Of a stretch of 64,000 bases of DNA, positions 9,997-18,224 are shown in pieces. Under the pieces are notes generated by a model that saw nothing but the letters and a program-made list of their open reading frames with translations, was not told the origin of the DNA and did no database searches. How positions within the stretch are numbered: position 1 is the first letter of the stretch; every line of letters begins with the position of its first letter. The position numbers were made by a program, and so were the translations under genes. This DNA comes from Mesorhizobium sp. 131-2-1 (GTDB lineage Bacteria > Pseudomonadota > Alphaproteobacteria > Rhizobiales > Rhizobiaceae): NCBI RefSeq assembly GCF_016756535.1, contig NZ_AP023247.1, positions 2,852,501-2,916,500 on the forward strand, written 5' to 3'.

Positions 9997-10239
9997 TCAG
10001 CGCTGCCCCTTGTCCTGCAAAGCCCTGCGATCGTTGCGGGCGGCGACGAAAAACAGGATGACGCCGAGGCCAAGCAACGCGCCCATCGCCATTCCCATGG
10101 TCTGGCCGACGACCTCCTGGAAATTCGCGGCGACACGATCGGGGTTCTGGATGCCGTAGCGGGCCAGGTACCACCACAGGCCAGCCAAGCCGGCCTCGAT
10201 GATCGCCAACACCAGGATCAGCCGCGCCTTCTTGCTCAT
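9997..10239 (-). CDS. Small two-helix membrane protein of unknown function
   Basis: 80 residues. Two hydrophobic stretches are clear: LILVLAIIEAGLAGLWWYLA near the N-terminus and MGMAMGALLGLGVILFFVAA near residues 47-66, with a short polar loop (RYGIQNPDRVAANFQEVVGQ) and a charged C-terminus. The ATG at 10239 is preferred over ATG 10245 because the ribosome site GGGGGAG abuts the latter. It lies 98 bases after the exporter permease on the same strand. I do not recognise the family. Confidence 0.7.
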   Translation of the reverse strand: MSKKARLILVLAIIEAGLAGLWWYLARYGIQNPDRVAANFQEVVGQTMGMAMGALLGLGVILFFVAARNDRRALQDKGQR

Positions 10240-10337
10240 TTGCATCTCCCCCGTCTGCCAAGGTTACTGCAGTAGCATTGCCGGATGCGCGGCGACAGAG
10301 GGCAGCGAGGCCGCATTCCGGCAGCGGTTCAGCCGCC

Positions 10338-11555
10338 TCACTCGTGCCGCAGCGCCTCGATCGGGTCGAGCCTTGCGCCGCGCAGCGCCGGGAAGAAGCC
10401 GAACACCATGCCGATCAGCGCCGAGAACCCGACGGCGAGCAGGATGACGGCGGGGCTCGGCGCGAAGGGAATAGTCAGCGCCACCGACGCGATGGCGGCG
10501 AGCGAGAGCCCGATCACAATGCCGATGATGCCGCCGAGCAGCGACAGCACCGTCGCCTCGACCAGGAACTGGATCAGGATGTGCTTCTCATGCGCGCCGA
10601 TCGCCAGCCTGATACCAATCTCGCGCGTGCGCTCGGTAACCGAGACCAGCATGATGTTCATGATGCCGATGCCGCCGACAAGCAGGCTGACGCCGGCGAC
10701 GGCGCCCAGCATGCCGGTCATCGTGGTGGTGGCGCTGGCCATGGCATCGGCGATCTGCGTCATGTCGCGGATCGAGAAATCGTCATCGCGGTCGGGTGTG
10801 ACGCGGCGCGTGTCGCGCAGGATGTCCTCGACGCGCGGCTGCAATTCGGTCGTCGGCGTCCGGTCGTCGGCGGCAATGTAGATGGAATCGATGTCGCGGT
10901 TGCCGGCGATGCGGCGTTGGTAGGCGGCAAGCGGCATCAGCACGACATTGTCCTGGTCCTGGCCGAAGCCGGTATAGCCCTTGGGCTCCAAGAGGCCGAT
11001 GATTTTACAGGAGGTGCGGTTGACGCGGATGATCTCGCCTTCCGGATCGCCGGCGCCGAAGAACTGCTGGCGCACCGTCTCGCCGACCAGGCAGACGCCC
11101 GCTCCGGCACGGGTCTCGGAATCGCTGAACGGGCGCCCGGAGACCAGCTTCCAGTCGCGGGCGTCGAGATAGGCGCTGTCGGTGCCGGTTACGCCCGATG
11201 TCAGGCTCTCGGTGCCGAAGATGACGCGCACCTGCTTTTGCGAGGCGGGCGAGATGGCGCGGGCGCCGTCGAGATGCTTGACGAGCGCGGCAAGATCCTT
11301 CTCGGCGAGGGGACGCGTGACCTGCTCGGGCCCGCCCGGTCCGCCGGGGCCGGCCGGACGGCCGGAGCGGACGACGAGCAAATTGCTGCCGAGCTTGGAA
11401 ATGTCCGACTTGACCTTCTGGGTCGTGCCGGAGCCGATGGTCAGCATGGCGATTACGGCGGCAACGCCGATGACGATGCCGAGCAAGGTCAGGAACGAGC
11501 GCAGCACATTCCTGCGGATCGAGATCAGCGAAAGGCGGACGGTTTCCCAGATCAT
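10338..11555 (-). CDS. ABC transporter permease, MacB-like (FtsX domain)
   Basis: 405 residues with the MacB topology: one N-terminal transmembrane helix (SFLTLLGIVIGVAAVIAMLT), a large periplasmic MacB_PCD domain (about residues 45-260, containing LSGxxGxxxLDAR-like text), and three C-terminal helices of the FtsX domain (GAVAGVSLLVGGIGIMNIML, SVTERTREIGIRLAIGA, and the PIEALRHE end). MacB-type permeases are mechanotransmitters driving export of peptides, lipids or siderophores through a periplasmic adaptor. ATPase and adaptor genes lie directly upstream. The ATPase domain is separate here, unlike E. coli MacB, where it is fused. Confidence 0.9.
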   Translation of the reverse strand: MIWETVRLSLISIRRNVLRSFLTLLGIVIGVAAVIAMLTIGSGTTQKVKSDISKLGSNLLVVRSGRPAGPGGPGGPEQVTRPLAEKDLAALVKHLDGARAISPASQKQVRVIFGTESLTSGVTGTDSAYLDARDWKLVSGRPFSDSETRAGAGVCLVGETVRQQFFGAGDPEGEIIRVNRTSCKIIGLLEPKGYTGFGQDQDNVVLMPLAAYQRRIAGNRDIDSIYIAADDRTPTTELQPRVEDILRDTRRVTPDRDDDFSIRDMTQIADAMASATTTMTGMLGAVAGVSLLVGGIGIMNIMLVSVTERTREIGIRLAIGAHEKHILIQFLVEATVLSLLGGIIGIVIGLSLAAIASVALTIPFAPSPAVILLAVGFSALIGMVFGFFPALRGARLDPIEALRHE

Positions 11556-11559
11556 GGCC

Positions 11560-11655
11560 AGAGCCTTCCATCCCGACAGAGCCGGGATGGGGCTCTATCT
11601 TTTTGGTTGGCCATGATCTTTCCCGAAAACCGGATTCCACTTTGCGGGATCATGG
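11560..11655. repeat. Two hairpins between exporter ATPase and permease genes
   Basis: AGAGCCTTCCATCCCG-ACAGAG-CCGGGATGGGGCTCT (11560-11596) is a long inverted repeat, followed by CCATGATCTTTCCCG...GCGGGATCATGG (11611-11655), a short palindrome of a type common between rhizobial genes (GAAAACCGG core). They fill the 100 bases between the two genes and could reduce permease expression relative to the ATPase (inference). Confidence 0.7.
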
Positions 11656-12360
11656 CTAGGCCGCTTCCAGCGTTGCGCTGTCCGAGGCTACGTGGCCGTC
11701 GAGGAAGCGGATCGTGCGCTCGGCATAGGCCGCCACGTCGGCCTCGTGCGTGACCATGACGATGGTCAGGCCGAGCTCGGCGTTGAGCCTGGTCAGGAGA
11801 TCCATGATCTCGTGCGTGCGGGCGGTGTCGAGATTGCCGGTCGGTTCGTCCGCAACGAGCAGCGTCGGCCTGGTAACGATGGCGCGCGCGATCGCCACCC
11901 GCTGCTGCTGGCCGCCGGAAAGCTCGGCCGGCGTGTGGTGTTCGCGCCCGACCAGGCCGACCTCGGCCAGCGCCTGCATGGCGAGCTCGCGGCGCCCGCG
12001 CGCGGCGACGCCGCGATAGATCAGCGGCAGCTCGACATTCTCCGCCGCCGTGGTGCGCGGCAAGAGATTGTAGCCCTGGAAGACAAAGCCGACATAGAGG
12101 TTGCGCAGCATGGCGCGGCGGTTGCGGTCGAGCCGCCCGGCATCGATGCCCTCGAAACTGTAGGTCCCGACCGTCGGCGTATCGAGGCAGCCGATGATGT
12201 TCATCGCCGTCGACTTGCCGGAGCCGGACGGACCCATGATGGCGACGAACTCGCCCTTGCGGATGGCGAGATCGACGCCGGCCAGCGCATGCACGCGGGC
12301 CTCGCCCTGGCCATAGGTTTTCCAGACCTTGTCGAAGGCAATCAGCGTGGAGCCCGACAC
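11656..12360 (-). CDS. ABC transporter ATPase, MacB/LolD-like
   Basis: 234 residues. Walker [11 protein letters not shown]-loop [11 protein letters not shown], signature LSGGQQQR, Walker [13 protein letters not shown] and the H-loop MVTHE are all present, in the arrangement of the MacB/LolD (type VII) subfamily. It powers the permease encoded downstream. It starts 4 bases after the adaptor gene stop, so the order adaptor-ATPase-permease is one operon. Confidence 0.92.
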   Translation of the reverse strand: MSGSTLIAFDKVWKTYGQGEARVHALAGVDLAIRKGEFVAIMGPSGSGKSTAMNIIGCLDTPTVGTYSFEGIDAGRLDRNRRAMLRNLYVGFVFQGYNLLPRTTAAENVELPLIYRGVAARGRRELAMQALAEVGLVGREHHTPAELSGGQQQRVAIARAIVTRPTLLVADEPTGNLDTARTHEIMDLLTRLNAELGLTIVMVTHEADVAAYAERTIRFLDGHVASDSATLEAA

Positions 12361-12364
12361 GGCA

Positions 12365-13651
12365 TCAGCTCCGCTGCTGCGAGCCGGTGATGACCTGCGC
12401 GCCCTCGTCGAGACCGGACGTGATCTCGGTCAGCTCGCCGTCGGTGGAACCGACCTTGACGTTGACCGCGTGCGGTCGACCATTTTCCAGCACATAGAGC
12501 GTACGCGAGCCATCGGTCGGTCTCGGCGCTGCGTCGCGCTGACGGCCCGGACGGCCCAAGCGGCCGGTGAACAGGTCGCGCAGGCTCCACGTGCGGGCGG
12601 CGGGCGGCGCCGGCCGGTAACGGAAGGCGGTGGCCGGCACGGTGAGCACGCCCTTGGCCTGTTTGGTGACGACCGAGACGGTGGCTGTCATGCCGGGCCT
12701 GAGCAGCAGCTCGCTGTTGTCGACCTCCAGCCGTGCATTGTAGGTGACGACGCCGTCAGTGGTGACGGAGGCATAGGAGATGTCGCGGATCTCGGCGTCG
12801 AAGGGCCGCTCCGGAAAGGCATCGACGGTGAAGCGGGCGTGCTGGCCGGGCTTGACCGAGCCGATATCGGCCTCGTCGACCGCTGCCTGAAGCTCCATGT
12901 TTCTGAGGTCGGCGGCAATGACGAACAGCACCGGCGCCTGCAGCGAGGAGGCGACCGTCTGGCCGGGGTCGACCGAGCGCGTGAGCACGATGCCGTCGAT
13001 CGGCGCGTAGATGGTGCTCTTGGCAAGGTCGGTCTGCTGCGCCTTGAGGTCGGCATTGGCGATGGCAAGGTTGGCCTCGGCGCTGTCGAGAGCCGCCTTG
13101 GAGCGGTCGCGGGTTGCGGTCGCCGCCTCGAGAGACTGGTCGGTCGCCATGCCGCGCTTGGTGAGCTCGTTCGCGCGTGTCAGCGCGTTCTCGTTCTCCT
13201 TCAGCGTCACGGTGGCGTCCTCGACATTGGCCGCGGCTGCCTTGGCGGAAGCCTGGGCGCGCTCGATCTGAACCTCCAGCTTGGCGGTGTCGAGCGTCGC
13301 CAGCACGTCGCCCTTCTTGACCTGCTGGTTCTCCTCGACCGCGACCGAGCGGACGACGCCTGAAAGCTCGCTGGAGATATCGACCTGCGTCAGCGGCTGT
13401 AGTGTGCCGGTGGCCGAGACCTGGATGGTGAGGTCGGCAACGGCCGCCGGCACCGTGGTATAGTCGATCTTGGCCGGAGAGCCGGCGTACCACTGATAGA
13501 AGGCACCCGCCGCGGCGACGGCGATCAGCGCCAGCAGGGCATACAGCCAACCGCGCCGGCGCGTCCTGCGCAGGCCGTTGCGGTCGAGGCCGAGCGCCGT
13601 CTCGATGGCGGAATCCGATTCCGTCTTTGGCGGATTGACAACCTGGTCCAC
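12365..13651 (-). CDS. Periplasmic adaptor, MacA/HlyD-like
   Basis: 428 residues. An N-terminal membrane anchor (WLYALLALIAVAAAGAFYQW, about residues 35-54) is followed by a biotinyl-lipoyl half (VDISSELSGVVRSVAVEENQ), an alpha-hairpin rich in Ala/Lys/Glu (residues 130-220), the second lipoyl half (STIYAPIDGIVLTRSVDPGQ), a beta-barrel and a membrane-proximal domain. A proline/arginine-rich insert (PAPPAARTW...RPTDGSR) interrupts the C-terminal part. It links the inner-membrane ABC pump to an outer-membrane channel such as TolC, not encoded here. First gene of the exporter operon. Substrate unknown. Confidence 0.9.
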   Translation of the reverse strand: MDQVVNPPKTESDSAIETALGLDRNGLRRTRRRGWLYALLALIAVAAAGAFYQWYAGSPAKIDYTTVPAAVADLTIQVSATGTLQPLTQVDISSELSGVVRSVAVEENQQVKKGDVLATLDTAKLEVQIERAQASAKAAAANVEDATVTLKENENALTRANELTKRGMATDQSLEAATATRDRSKAALDSAEANLAIANADLKAQQTDLAKSTIYAPIDGIVLTRSVDPGQTVASSLQAPVLFVIAADLRNMELQAAVDEADIGSVKPGQHARFTVDAFPERPFDAEIRDISYASVTTDGVVTYNARLEVDNSELLLRPGMTATVSVVTKQAKGVLTVPATAFRYRPAPPAARTWSLRDLFTGRLGRPGRQRDAAPRPTDGSRTLYVLENGRPHAVNVKVGSTDGELTEITSGLDEGAQVITGSQQRS

Positions 13652-13752
13652 GCTGGACCCCTATAATGCGCAATGTCCCTGTCTGTGCACAGATCAGGCT
13701 TTGCGGTTCGAATTACAAATTAAATTTCGCCCATGTTGGGATTGAGGCAAGA

Positions 13753-14658
13753 ATGAAAACCCGGAATTACTTGCTCTACGATGTCTTCACGACCGAGCGG
13801 CTGGCCGGCAATCCCCTGGCTGTCGTCCTGGACAGCAAGGGGCTGGACACGGCGGCGATGCAAGCCATCGCGCGCGAATTCAATCTTTCCGAAACGGTGT
13901 TCGTGCTGCCGCCCGACAACGCCAAGCACCGTGCACGCATCCGCATCTTCACGCCCGACTATGAGATGCCGTTCGCCGGCCATCCGACCGTCGGTTCGGC
14001 GATCGCTCTCGCGGATATGGCCGGCGAGACCGCCGGCATCTTCGTGCTTGAAGAGAATATCGGCCTGGTGCGCTGCGCGGTGAGCAAGCATGACGGCGCC
14101 ACCTTCGCCGAGTTTGACCTGGCGAAGCTGCCGGAGCCGCTGGAGCTCTCCGCCGACCCGGTGGCGATTGGCGCGGCGCTCGGCCTGGCACCGCACGAGA
14201 TCGGCTTCGAGAATCACCGCGTCTCGTTCTGGTCGGCCGGCGTGCCTTACGTGACCATCCCCGTCGCCAATCTGGAAGCGGCGGCGCGGGTCAAGCTGGA
14301 CAACCAGGCCTGGTCGGAGCTGGCGCCGCGCAAGAGCGAATGGGCTTTCGCCAGTCCTTACGTCTATTGCCGCGAGACGGTGAACCACGAGAGCGCCTTC
14401 CATGTGCGCATGATCGTGCCCGGCAGCCCCTCCTATGAGGACCCGGCGACCGGTTCGGCGGCGGCCGCCTTTGCCGGCGCCATCATGCATTTCGACGGCC
14501 CGACCGACGGCATTTCGCAGCTCTGGATCGAGCAGGGGCTGGAGATGAGCCGGCCATCGCGCATCCGGCTCGAACTCACTGTCGAGGCCGGAAAACTGGC
14601 CTCGGCCCGGATCGGCGGCAACGCCATCAAGGTGGCCGAAGGCAAGCTGTTCGTCTGA
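13753..14658 (+). CDS. PhzF-family protein (isomerase/epimerase fold)
   Basis: 301 residues with the two-domain diaminopimelate-epimerase-like fold. Typical signatures are YDVFTTERLAGNPLAVV at the start with FNLSETVFV, the FTPDYEMPFAGHPTVGSA loop, and EDPATGSAAAAFAGA in the second domain, which includes the Gly-Ser pair of the active site. The glutamate in LSETVFV is the catalytic residue of PhzF. Most members are not phenazine enzymes; no phenazine genes are nearby, so the substrate is unknown. The ATG at 13753 is chosen because the family begins there and AGGCAAGA precedes it. Confidence 0.9.
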   Translation: MKTRNYLLYDVFTTERLAGNPLAVVLDSKGLDTAAMQAIAREFNLSETVFVLPPDNAKHRARIRIFTPDYEMPFAGHPTVGSAIALADMAGETAGIFVLEENIGLVRCAVSKHDGATFAEFDLAKLPEPLELSADPVAIGAALGLAPHEIGFENHRVSFWSAGVPYVTIPVANLEAAARVKLDNQAWSELAPRKSEWAFASPYVYCRETVNHESAFHVRMIVPGSPSYEDPATGSAAAAFAGAIMHFDGPTDGISQLWIEQGLEMSRPSRIRLELTVEAGKLASARIGGNAIKVAEGKLFV

Positions 14659-14714
14659 ACGCGCGCATTGGTCCGGCTGCAGGAGCCGGCGCGTTCGGGC
14701 GAGAGGGGAAACAG

Positions 14715-15020
14715 ATGGGTTGGGCGACAGGATATATTGCGCGCCTGCAGTCAGGAGAAACGGTCCAGTTTCGTCCGCGCGGCCATTCGATGAAAGGCAA
14801 GATCGAGAGCGGTCAACTCTGCACGGTCAAGCCAGTAACCGATGCGAGCGTGCTTGGCGTTGGTGACATCGTTCTGTGCCGTGTCGGCGGGGCTCAATAT
14901 TTGCATCTGGTGAAGGCCATGAGAAACGGTCAGTTCCAGATCGGCAATAATCGAGGCGGCATCAACGGATGGATAAGCCCGAACGCAATCTTCGGCATTT
15001 TGATCGAAGTGGCCGACTGA
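14715..15020 (+). CDS. S24/S26-like mini-protein (signal-peptidase/LexA fold)
   Basis: 101 residues with a good ribosome site (GAGAGGGGAAACAG). RGHSMKGKIESGQLCTV resembles the Ser-Met segment of S24/S26 peptidases (GxSMxPxxxxGD), DIVLCRV matches the VVLV strand, and FQIGNNRGGINGWISPNAIFG matches the conserved end (xGDNxxxxxDSRxxGxIxxxxIxG) found in signal peptidase I. The catalytic lysine is not obvious; the lysine in HLVKAM is a candidate. There is no DNA-binding or membrane segment. It may be an inactive or accessory member. Role unknown. Confidence 0.65.
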   Translation: MGWATGYIARLQSGETVQFRPRGHSMKGKIESGQLCTVKPVTDASVLGVGDIVLCRVGGAQYLHLVKAMRNGQFQIGNNRGGINGWISPNAIFGILIEVAD

Positions 15021-15214
15021 AATCGCATCTGCACGTTTGGCGCCTGAGCGCGAACGCCGTCCTCAAAAACACGGTCATCCGAACTACCGGCTCCGGTTTC
15101 GCAAGAGCGCTCAAAATCAAAGGCAGGCGATTTGTCGGGAAATGATTCAAGCAGGGCTAGACACGGCGGAGATCGGCGGCTATATGCCGCCAACGCTGGG
15201 TTTACCGGCCGTGT

Positions 15215-15290
<76 letters not shown>

Positions 15291-15892
15291 AATTCCCCTT
15301 CTAAATCAATTGGATATTGTTTCGCGAGGCCCGGATAGCCCCGCTGCAATCCCCAATTGGTAGACTCGCGCGCTGCATCGGCAGTTAGTGTCTCCATCAG
15401 CCAAAAAAGGGAGGGAGGCCTCGAACCGGGAGGAACGATGTTGCCTGTTCAAAAAGAAGACTTTCGAACGAACAGAGCCGACTATGTGATTGCGAGGTGT
15501 GGCCGATCGGCCGCTGACGATGATCGCGATGAGCTACTGGCAAGAAAACAGTCCCTGTGCCTAAGAGAGAGGCGAGCCGCCAGATTGGCCGCAAATCCAT
15601 GTGAAAGCTTGCCACCGAGAGCCAGACCACTCGGTCGACACTGACGGTTCGTGGGTAACCTACGCGATCACGCCATACGAGAACGGGCCGCCTATTAAGC
15701 CCGCCACTGGCCGGCGCCTTACCCCCGCCCAACAGGTGCCGGCCATCTTTCCTACGGCCGGCAGAAGGGCTGCATAAGAGCATCGTCGGCCCGCTAATAT
15801 CGCCATAGTGCGATGACTATCGCTCGCTCCAGGTTCTATATGAGGCGCTGTTGAAGACGGTGCGAGAACAGTTGTCGATCCGCGCAATCGAC
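15291..15892. other. Gene-poor stretch after tRNA-Lys
   Basis: About 600 bases without a recognisable gene. The best small frame is 15438-15644 (68 residues, MLPVQKEDFRTNRADYVIAR..., with GGGAGGAACG before the ATG), but it has no known motif. Another frame around 15563-15776 reads HVKACHREPDHSVDTDGSWV then TYAITPYENGPP and could be a decayed gene end. The base composition is less GC-biased than its surroundings. The 3' end of a tRNA gene is a frequent integration target, so this may be leftover from an old insertion; no integrase or repeat of the tRNA end is visible. Confidence 0.4.
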
Positions 15893-16222
15893 TTACTTGT
15901 CACTGGGAACTTCGACGGTGATCTTGATCCCGGCATAGTAGGCCGCAACATTGGCGATATCTTCATCGCTCAGGCTCTTGATGACCTGCGACATCATTTG
16001 ACTCTTGCGCTCTCCGGCCTTGTAAGTCATCAGCGCGTGGACGAGATAGTCGTACTTCTGCCCGGCGAGATTGGGCGCGTAATTCAGTTTGCTGAGGCCA
16101 TCCGTGCCGTGGCACACTTGGCATTGCACCATGACTTTCCGGCCGGCAGCGCTGTCGCCTGCTGCGTGCGCAAATGACGAGGTGGCCACGAGAGCAGCCA
16201 GGCCAAGGATCAAGCCACGCAT
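15893..16222 (-). CDS. Small periplasmic cytochrome c (class I)
   Basis: 109 residues. The signal peptide MRGLILGLAALVATSSFAHA is followed by a single haem site CQVCH at residues 34-38, the NLAGQKYDYLVHALMTYKAG segment, and MM in KSQMMSQVI for the axial methionine, ending in DEDIANVAAYYAG, the usual C-terminal helix of cytochrome c553-like proteins. It carries electrons in the periplasm; the partner is not encoded nearby. It stands alone between the gene-poor stretch and cobT. Confidence 0.92.
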   Translation of the reverse strand: MRGLILGLAALVATSSFAHAAGDSAAGRKVMVQCQVCHGTDGLSKLNYAPNLAGQKYDYLVHALMTYKAGERKSQMMSQVIKSLSDEDIANVAAYYAGIKITVEVPSDK

Positions 16223-16409
16223 ACTATGCTCCGCGAATGCTCCGTCGTCCGTGGCCTTTTTAGATCGAACGACAAGGCACCCTACACCCGGCGAGACGGC
16301 ATAGCGAATCTTCCATGGTGGAGGATCGGAAATTCATGCTGACATATAGCCCCGCCAGCGCGCGACTCTGTCACTAGACGAACGACCCATGGCGCAATGC
16401 CATCGATAT

Positions 16410-17420
16410 CTATTTCTCCGAAACCCCAGCCTCGGCGAAGCTTGCCATGCGGGCGTGGCATTCCAGCGCCGAACGCACGATGTTGACTGCGAGGCAGGCG
16501 CCGGAGCCTTCGCCGAGCCGCATGCCGAGATCGAGCAGCGGCGGCAGGCCGAGTGATTCGAGCAGGCGGCGGTGGCCGGATTCGGCTGAGACATGGGCCG
16601 CTATGGTGTGTGCGAGGCCGGTCGGGTGCAGCCGTGCCAAGGGCGCCGCGGCGGCGGTGCAGACGAAGCCATCGAGCAGCACCGGCACATTGTTGTGGCG
16701 CGCGGCGAGCGTGGCGCCGAAGATGGCGGCGAGCTCGCGGCCGCCAAGCGCGGCGGCGATCTTCAGCGGATCGGACAGCGCGTCGGCATGGCGCTTGAGG
16801 CCCGCCTCGATCGCAGTGACCTTGCGCTTGAGGCCGGCGTCGTCGACGCCGGTGCCGCGCCCGGTCCATTTTTCCGCGCCGCCACCGAACAGGCCGGCCG
16901 AGATGGCTGCCGCCGGCGTGGTGTTGCCGATGCCCATCTCGCCGAAGCAGACGAGATCGAGGTCTTTCGTCACAGCGTCGTAGCCGGCCGAGACGGCGGC
17001 GAGGAAGGTCTTTTCGTCCATCGCCGGCACTTCAGTGAAGTCGCCGGTCGGATGGTCGAGGTCGAGTGGGATGACGTCGAGCTCGGCGCCGGCGATGCGG
17101 GCGAGCTGGTTGATGGCGGCGCCGCCGCCGGCGAAATTCGCCACCATCTGCACGGTGACTTCAGACGGGAAGGCCGAGACGCCCTGCGCGGTGACGCCGT
17201 GATTGCCGGCAAAGACGAAGACCTTCACCTTGTTCAGCTTCGGCATGTCGCGGCCCTGCCAGCGCGCCAGCCAGGCGGCGATGGTCTCCAGCCGGCCGAG
17301 GCTGCCTTGCGGCTTGGTCAGTGTGTCCTGGCGGCGAGCGACGGCATTGGCCGCGGTGTCGCTGCCTGCGGAAAGGTCGAGGCAGGCGGCGCGCAGGTCT
17401 TCGAGGGATTTGAAGGACAT
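16410..17420 (-). CDS. cobT: Nicotinate-nucleotide-dimethylbenzimidazole phosphoribosyltransferase
   Basis: 336 residues, normal length. It activates dimethylbenzimidazole to alpha-ribazole phosphate for the lower ligand of cobalamin. Visible are LTKPQGSLGRLE near the start, the FAGNHGVTAQGVSAFPSEVT motif, CFGEMGIGNTTPAAAI and, near the end, the LGMRLGEGSGACLA motif. CobU in Pseudomonas denitrificans nomenclature. Last gene of the leftward cobalamin cluster, 24 bases after cobS. Confidence 0.97.
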   Translation of the reverse strand: MSFKSLEDLRAACLDLSAGSDTAANAVARRQDTLTKPQGSLGRLETIAAWLARWQGRDMPKLNKVKVFVFAGNHGVTAQGVSAFPSEVTVQMVANFAGGGAAINQLARIAGAELDVIPLDLDHPTGDFTEVPAMDEKTFLAAVSAGYDAVTKDLDLVCFGEMGIGNTTPAAAISAGLFGGGAEKWTGRGTGVDDAGLKRKVTAIEAGLKRHADALSDPLKIAAALGGRELAAIFGATLAARHNNVPVLLDGFVCTAAAAPLARLHPTGLAHTIAAHVSAESGHRRLLESLGLPPLLDLGMRLGEGSGACLAVNIVRSALECHARMASFAEAGVSEK

Positions 17421-17444
17421 GGGGGCAAGGTCTCCAAAAGAGAG

Positions 17445-18221
17445 TCAGGACAGGGATACGGACGCGACGAGCAGGATTGCGATCTCGCCGAGTTGTTGAA
17501 GCGCGCCGACGGTGTCGCCGGTCTGGCCCTCGATCTGGTTGAGGCACAGCGCGTGGAAGGCGGCGAAGACCAGGCCAAGCAGGATCAGCGCGAAAACCGC
17601 ACCGCCAAACCCAAGCAAGAGGAGCGGTATCGCGCCGAGCACGGCGCCGGCTATGGCGGTTTCGACCGAGACGGTGCCGGCGCCGGCCGAGAGGCCGTCG
17701 GACCGCGCCGGGGGCAGGAGATGCATGAAGGCGCCCAGCAATCCGCGCGAAGCGGCATGTGCGGCAATGAGGGCCAGGAGCGCCTGCGTGGGGTCGGCAA
17801 ATTCAGAAATCGCGCTCCAGCGGACCAGCAGTGACAGAGCCAGCGCCGATGCGCCATAGGCGCCGATGCGGCTGTCTCGCATGATCTCCAGTTTCCGACT
17901 GCTCGACTTGCCGCCACCGAAGCCGTCGGCGACATCGGACAGCCCGTCCTCGTGCAGGCAGCCGGTGGTGAGCAATGTTGCCGCAAGCGCAAGTGCTGCC
18001 GCCGGACCCATGGCAAGCCCGAACCGTTCCGCCGTGGCGTAGACGACCGCGCCGATCAGGCCGACAGCAAGGCCGGCGACGGGGGCGGCCCAGATAGCGG
18101 CGGCGAGGCTGCGCCCGCGAAAATCAAAGACGGGCAGCGGCAGCCTTGTGAAGAAGACCAGGCAAAGCGCGATGTCGTCGAGAATTTGCCGGAGCGAAAG
18201 GGTCACGTTCTGGAGCTTCAT
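17445..18221 (-). CDS. cobS: Adenosylcobinamide-GDP ribazoletransferase (cobalamin synthase)
   Basis: 258-residue polytopic inner-membrane protein that joins alpha-ribazole (phosphate) to adenosylcobinamide-GDP, the last assembly step. The family motifs FFTRLPLP, CLHEDGLSDVADGFGGG (the acidic catalytic loop) and MRDSRIGAYGASAL are all present, with about six hydrophobic segments. This is CobV in Pseudomonas denitrificans naming. It starts 3 bases after the cobB stop and is followed by cobT, matching their sequential roles. Confidence 0.96.
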   Translation of the reverse strand: MKLQNVTLSLRQILDDIALCLVFFTRLPLPVFDFRGRSLAAAIWAAPVAGLAVGLIGAVVYATAERFGLAMGPAAALALAATLLTTGCLHEDGLSDVADGFGGGKSSSRKLEIMRDSRIGAYGASALALSLLVRWSAISEFADPTQALLALIAAHAASRGLLGAFMHLLPPARSDGLSAGAGTVSVETAIAGAVLGAIPLLLLGFGGAVFALILLGLVFAAFHALCLNQIEGQTGDTVGALQQLGEIAILLVASVSLS

Positions 18222-18224
18222 GCC

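Noticed and set aside
15438..15644. 68-codon frame with a good ribosome site after tRNA-Lys
   Set aside because: No motif, unusual composition and overlap with another coding-like frame; left as a comment in the gene-poor stretch.
16410..17420. Reading cobT here as the cobaltochelatase subunit of the same name
   Set aside because: The motifs are of the phosphoribosyltransferase (Salmonella CobT); the chelatase CobT is an unrelated acidic VWA-type protein.
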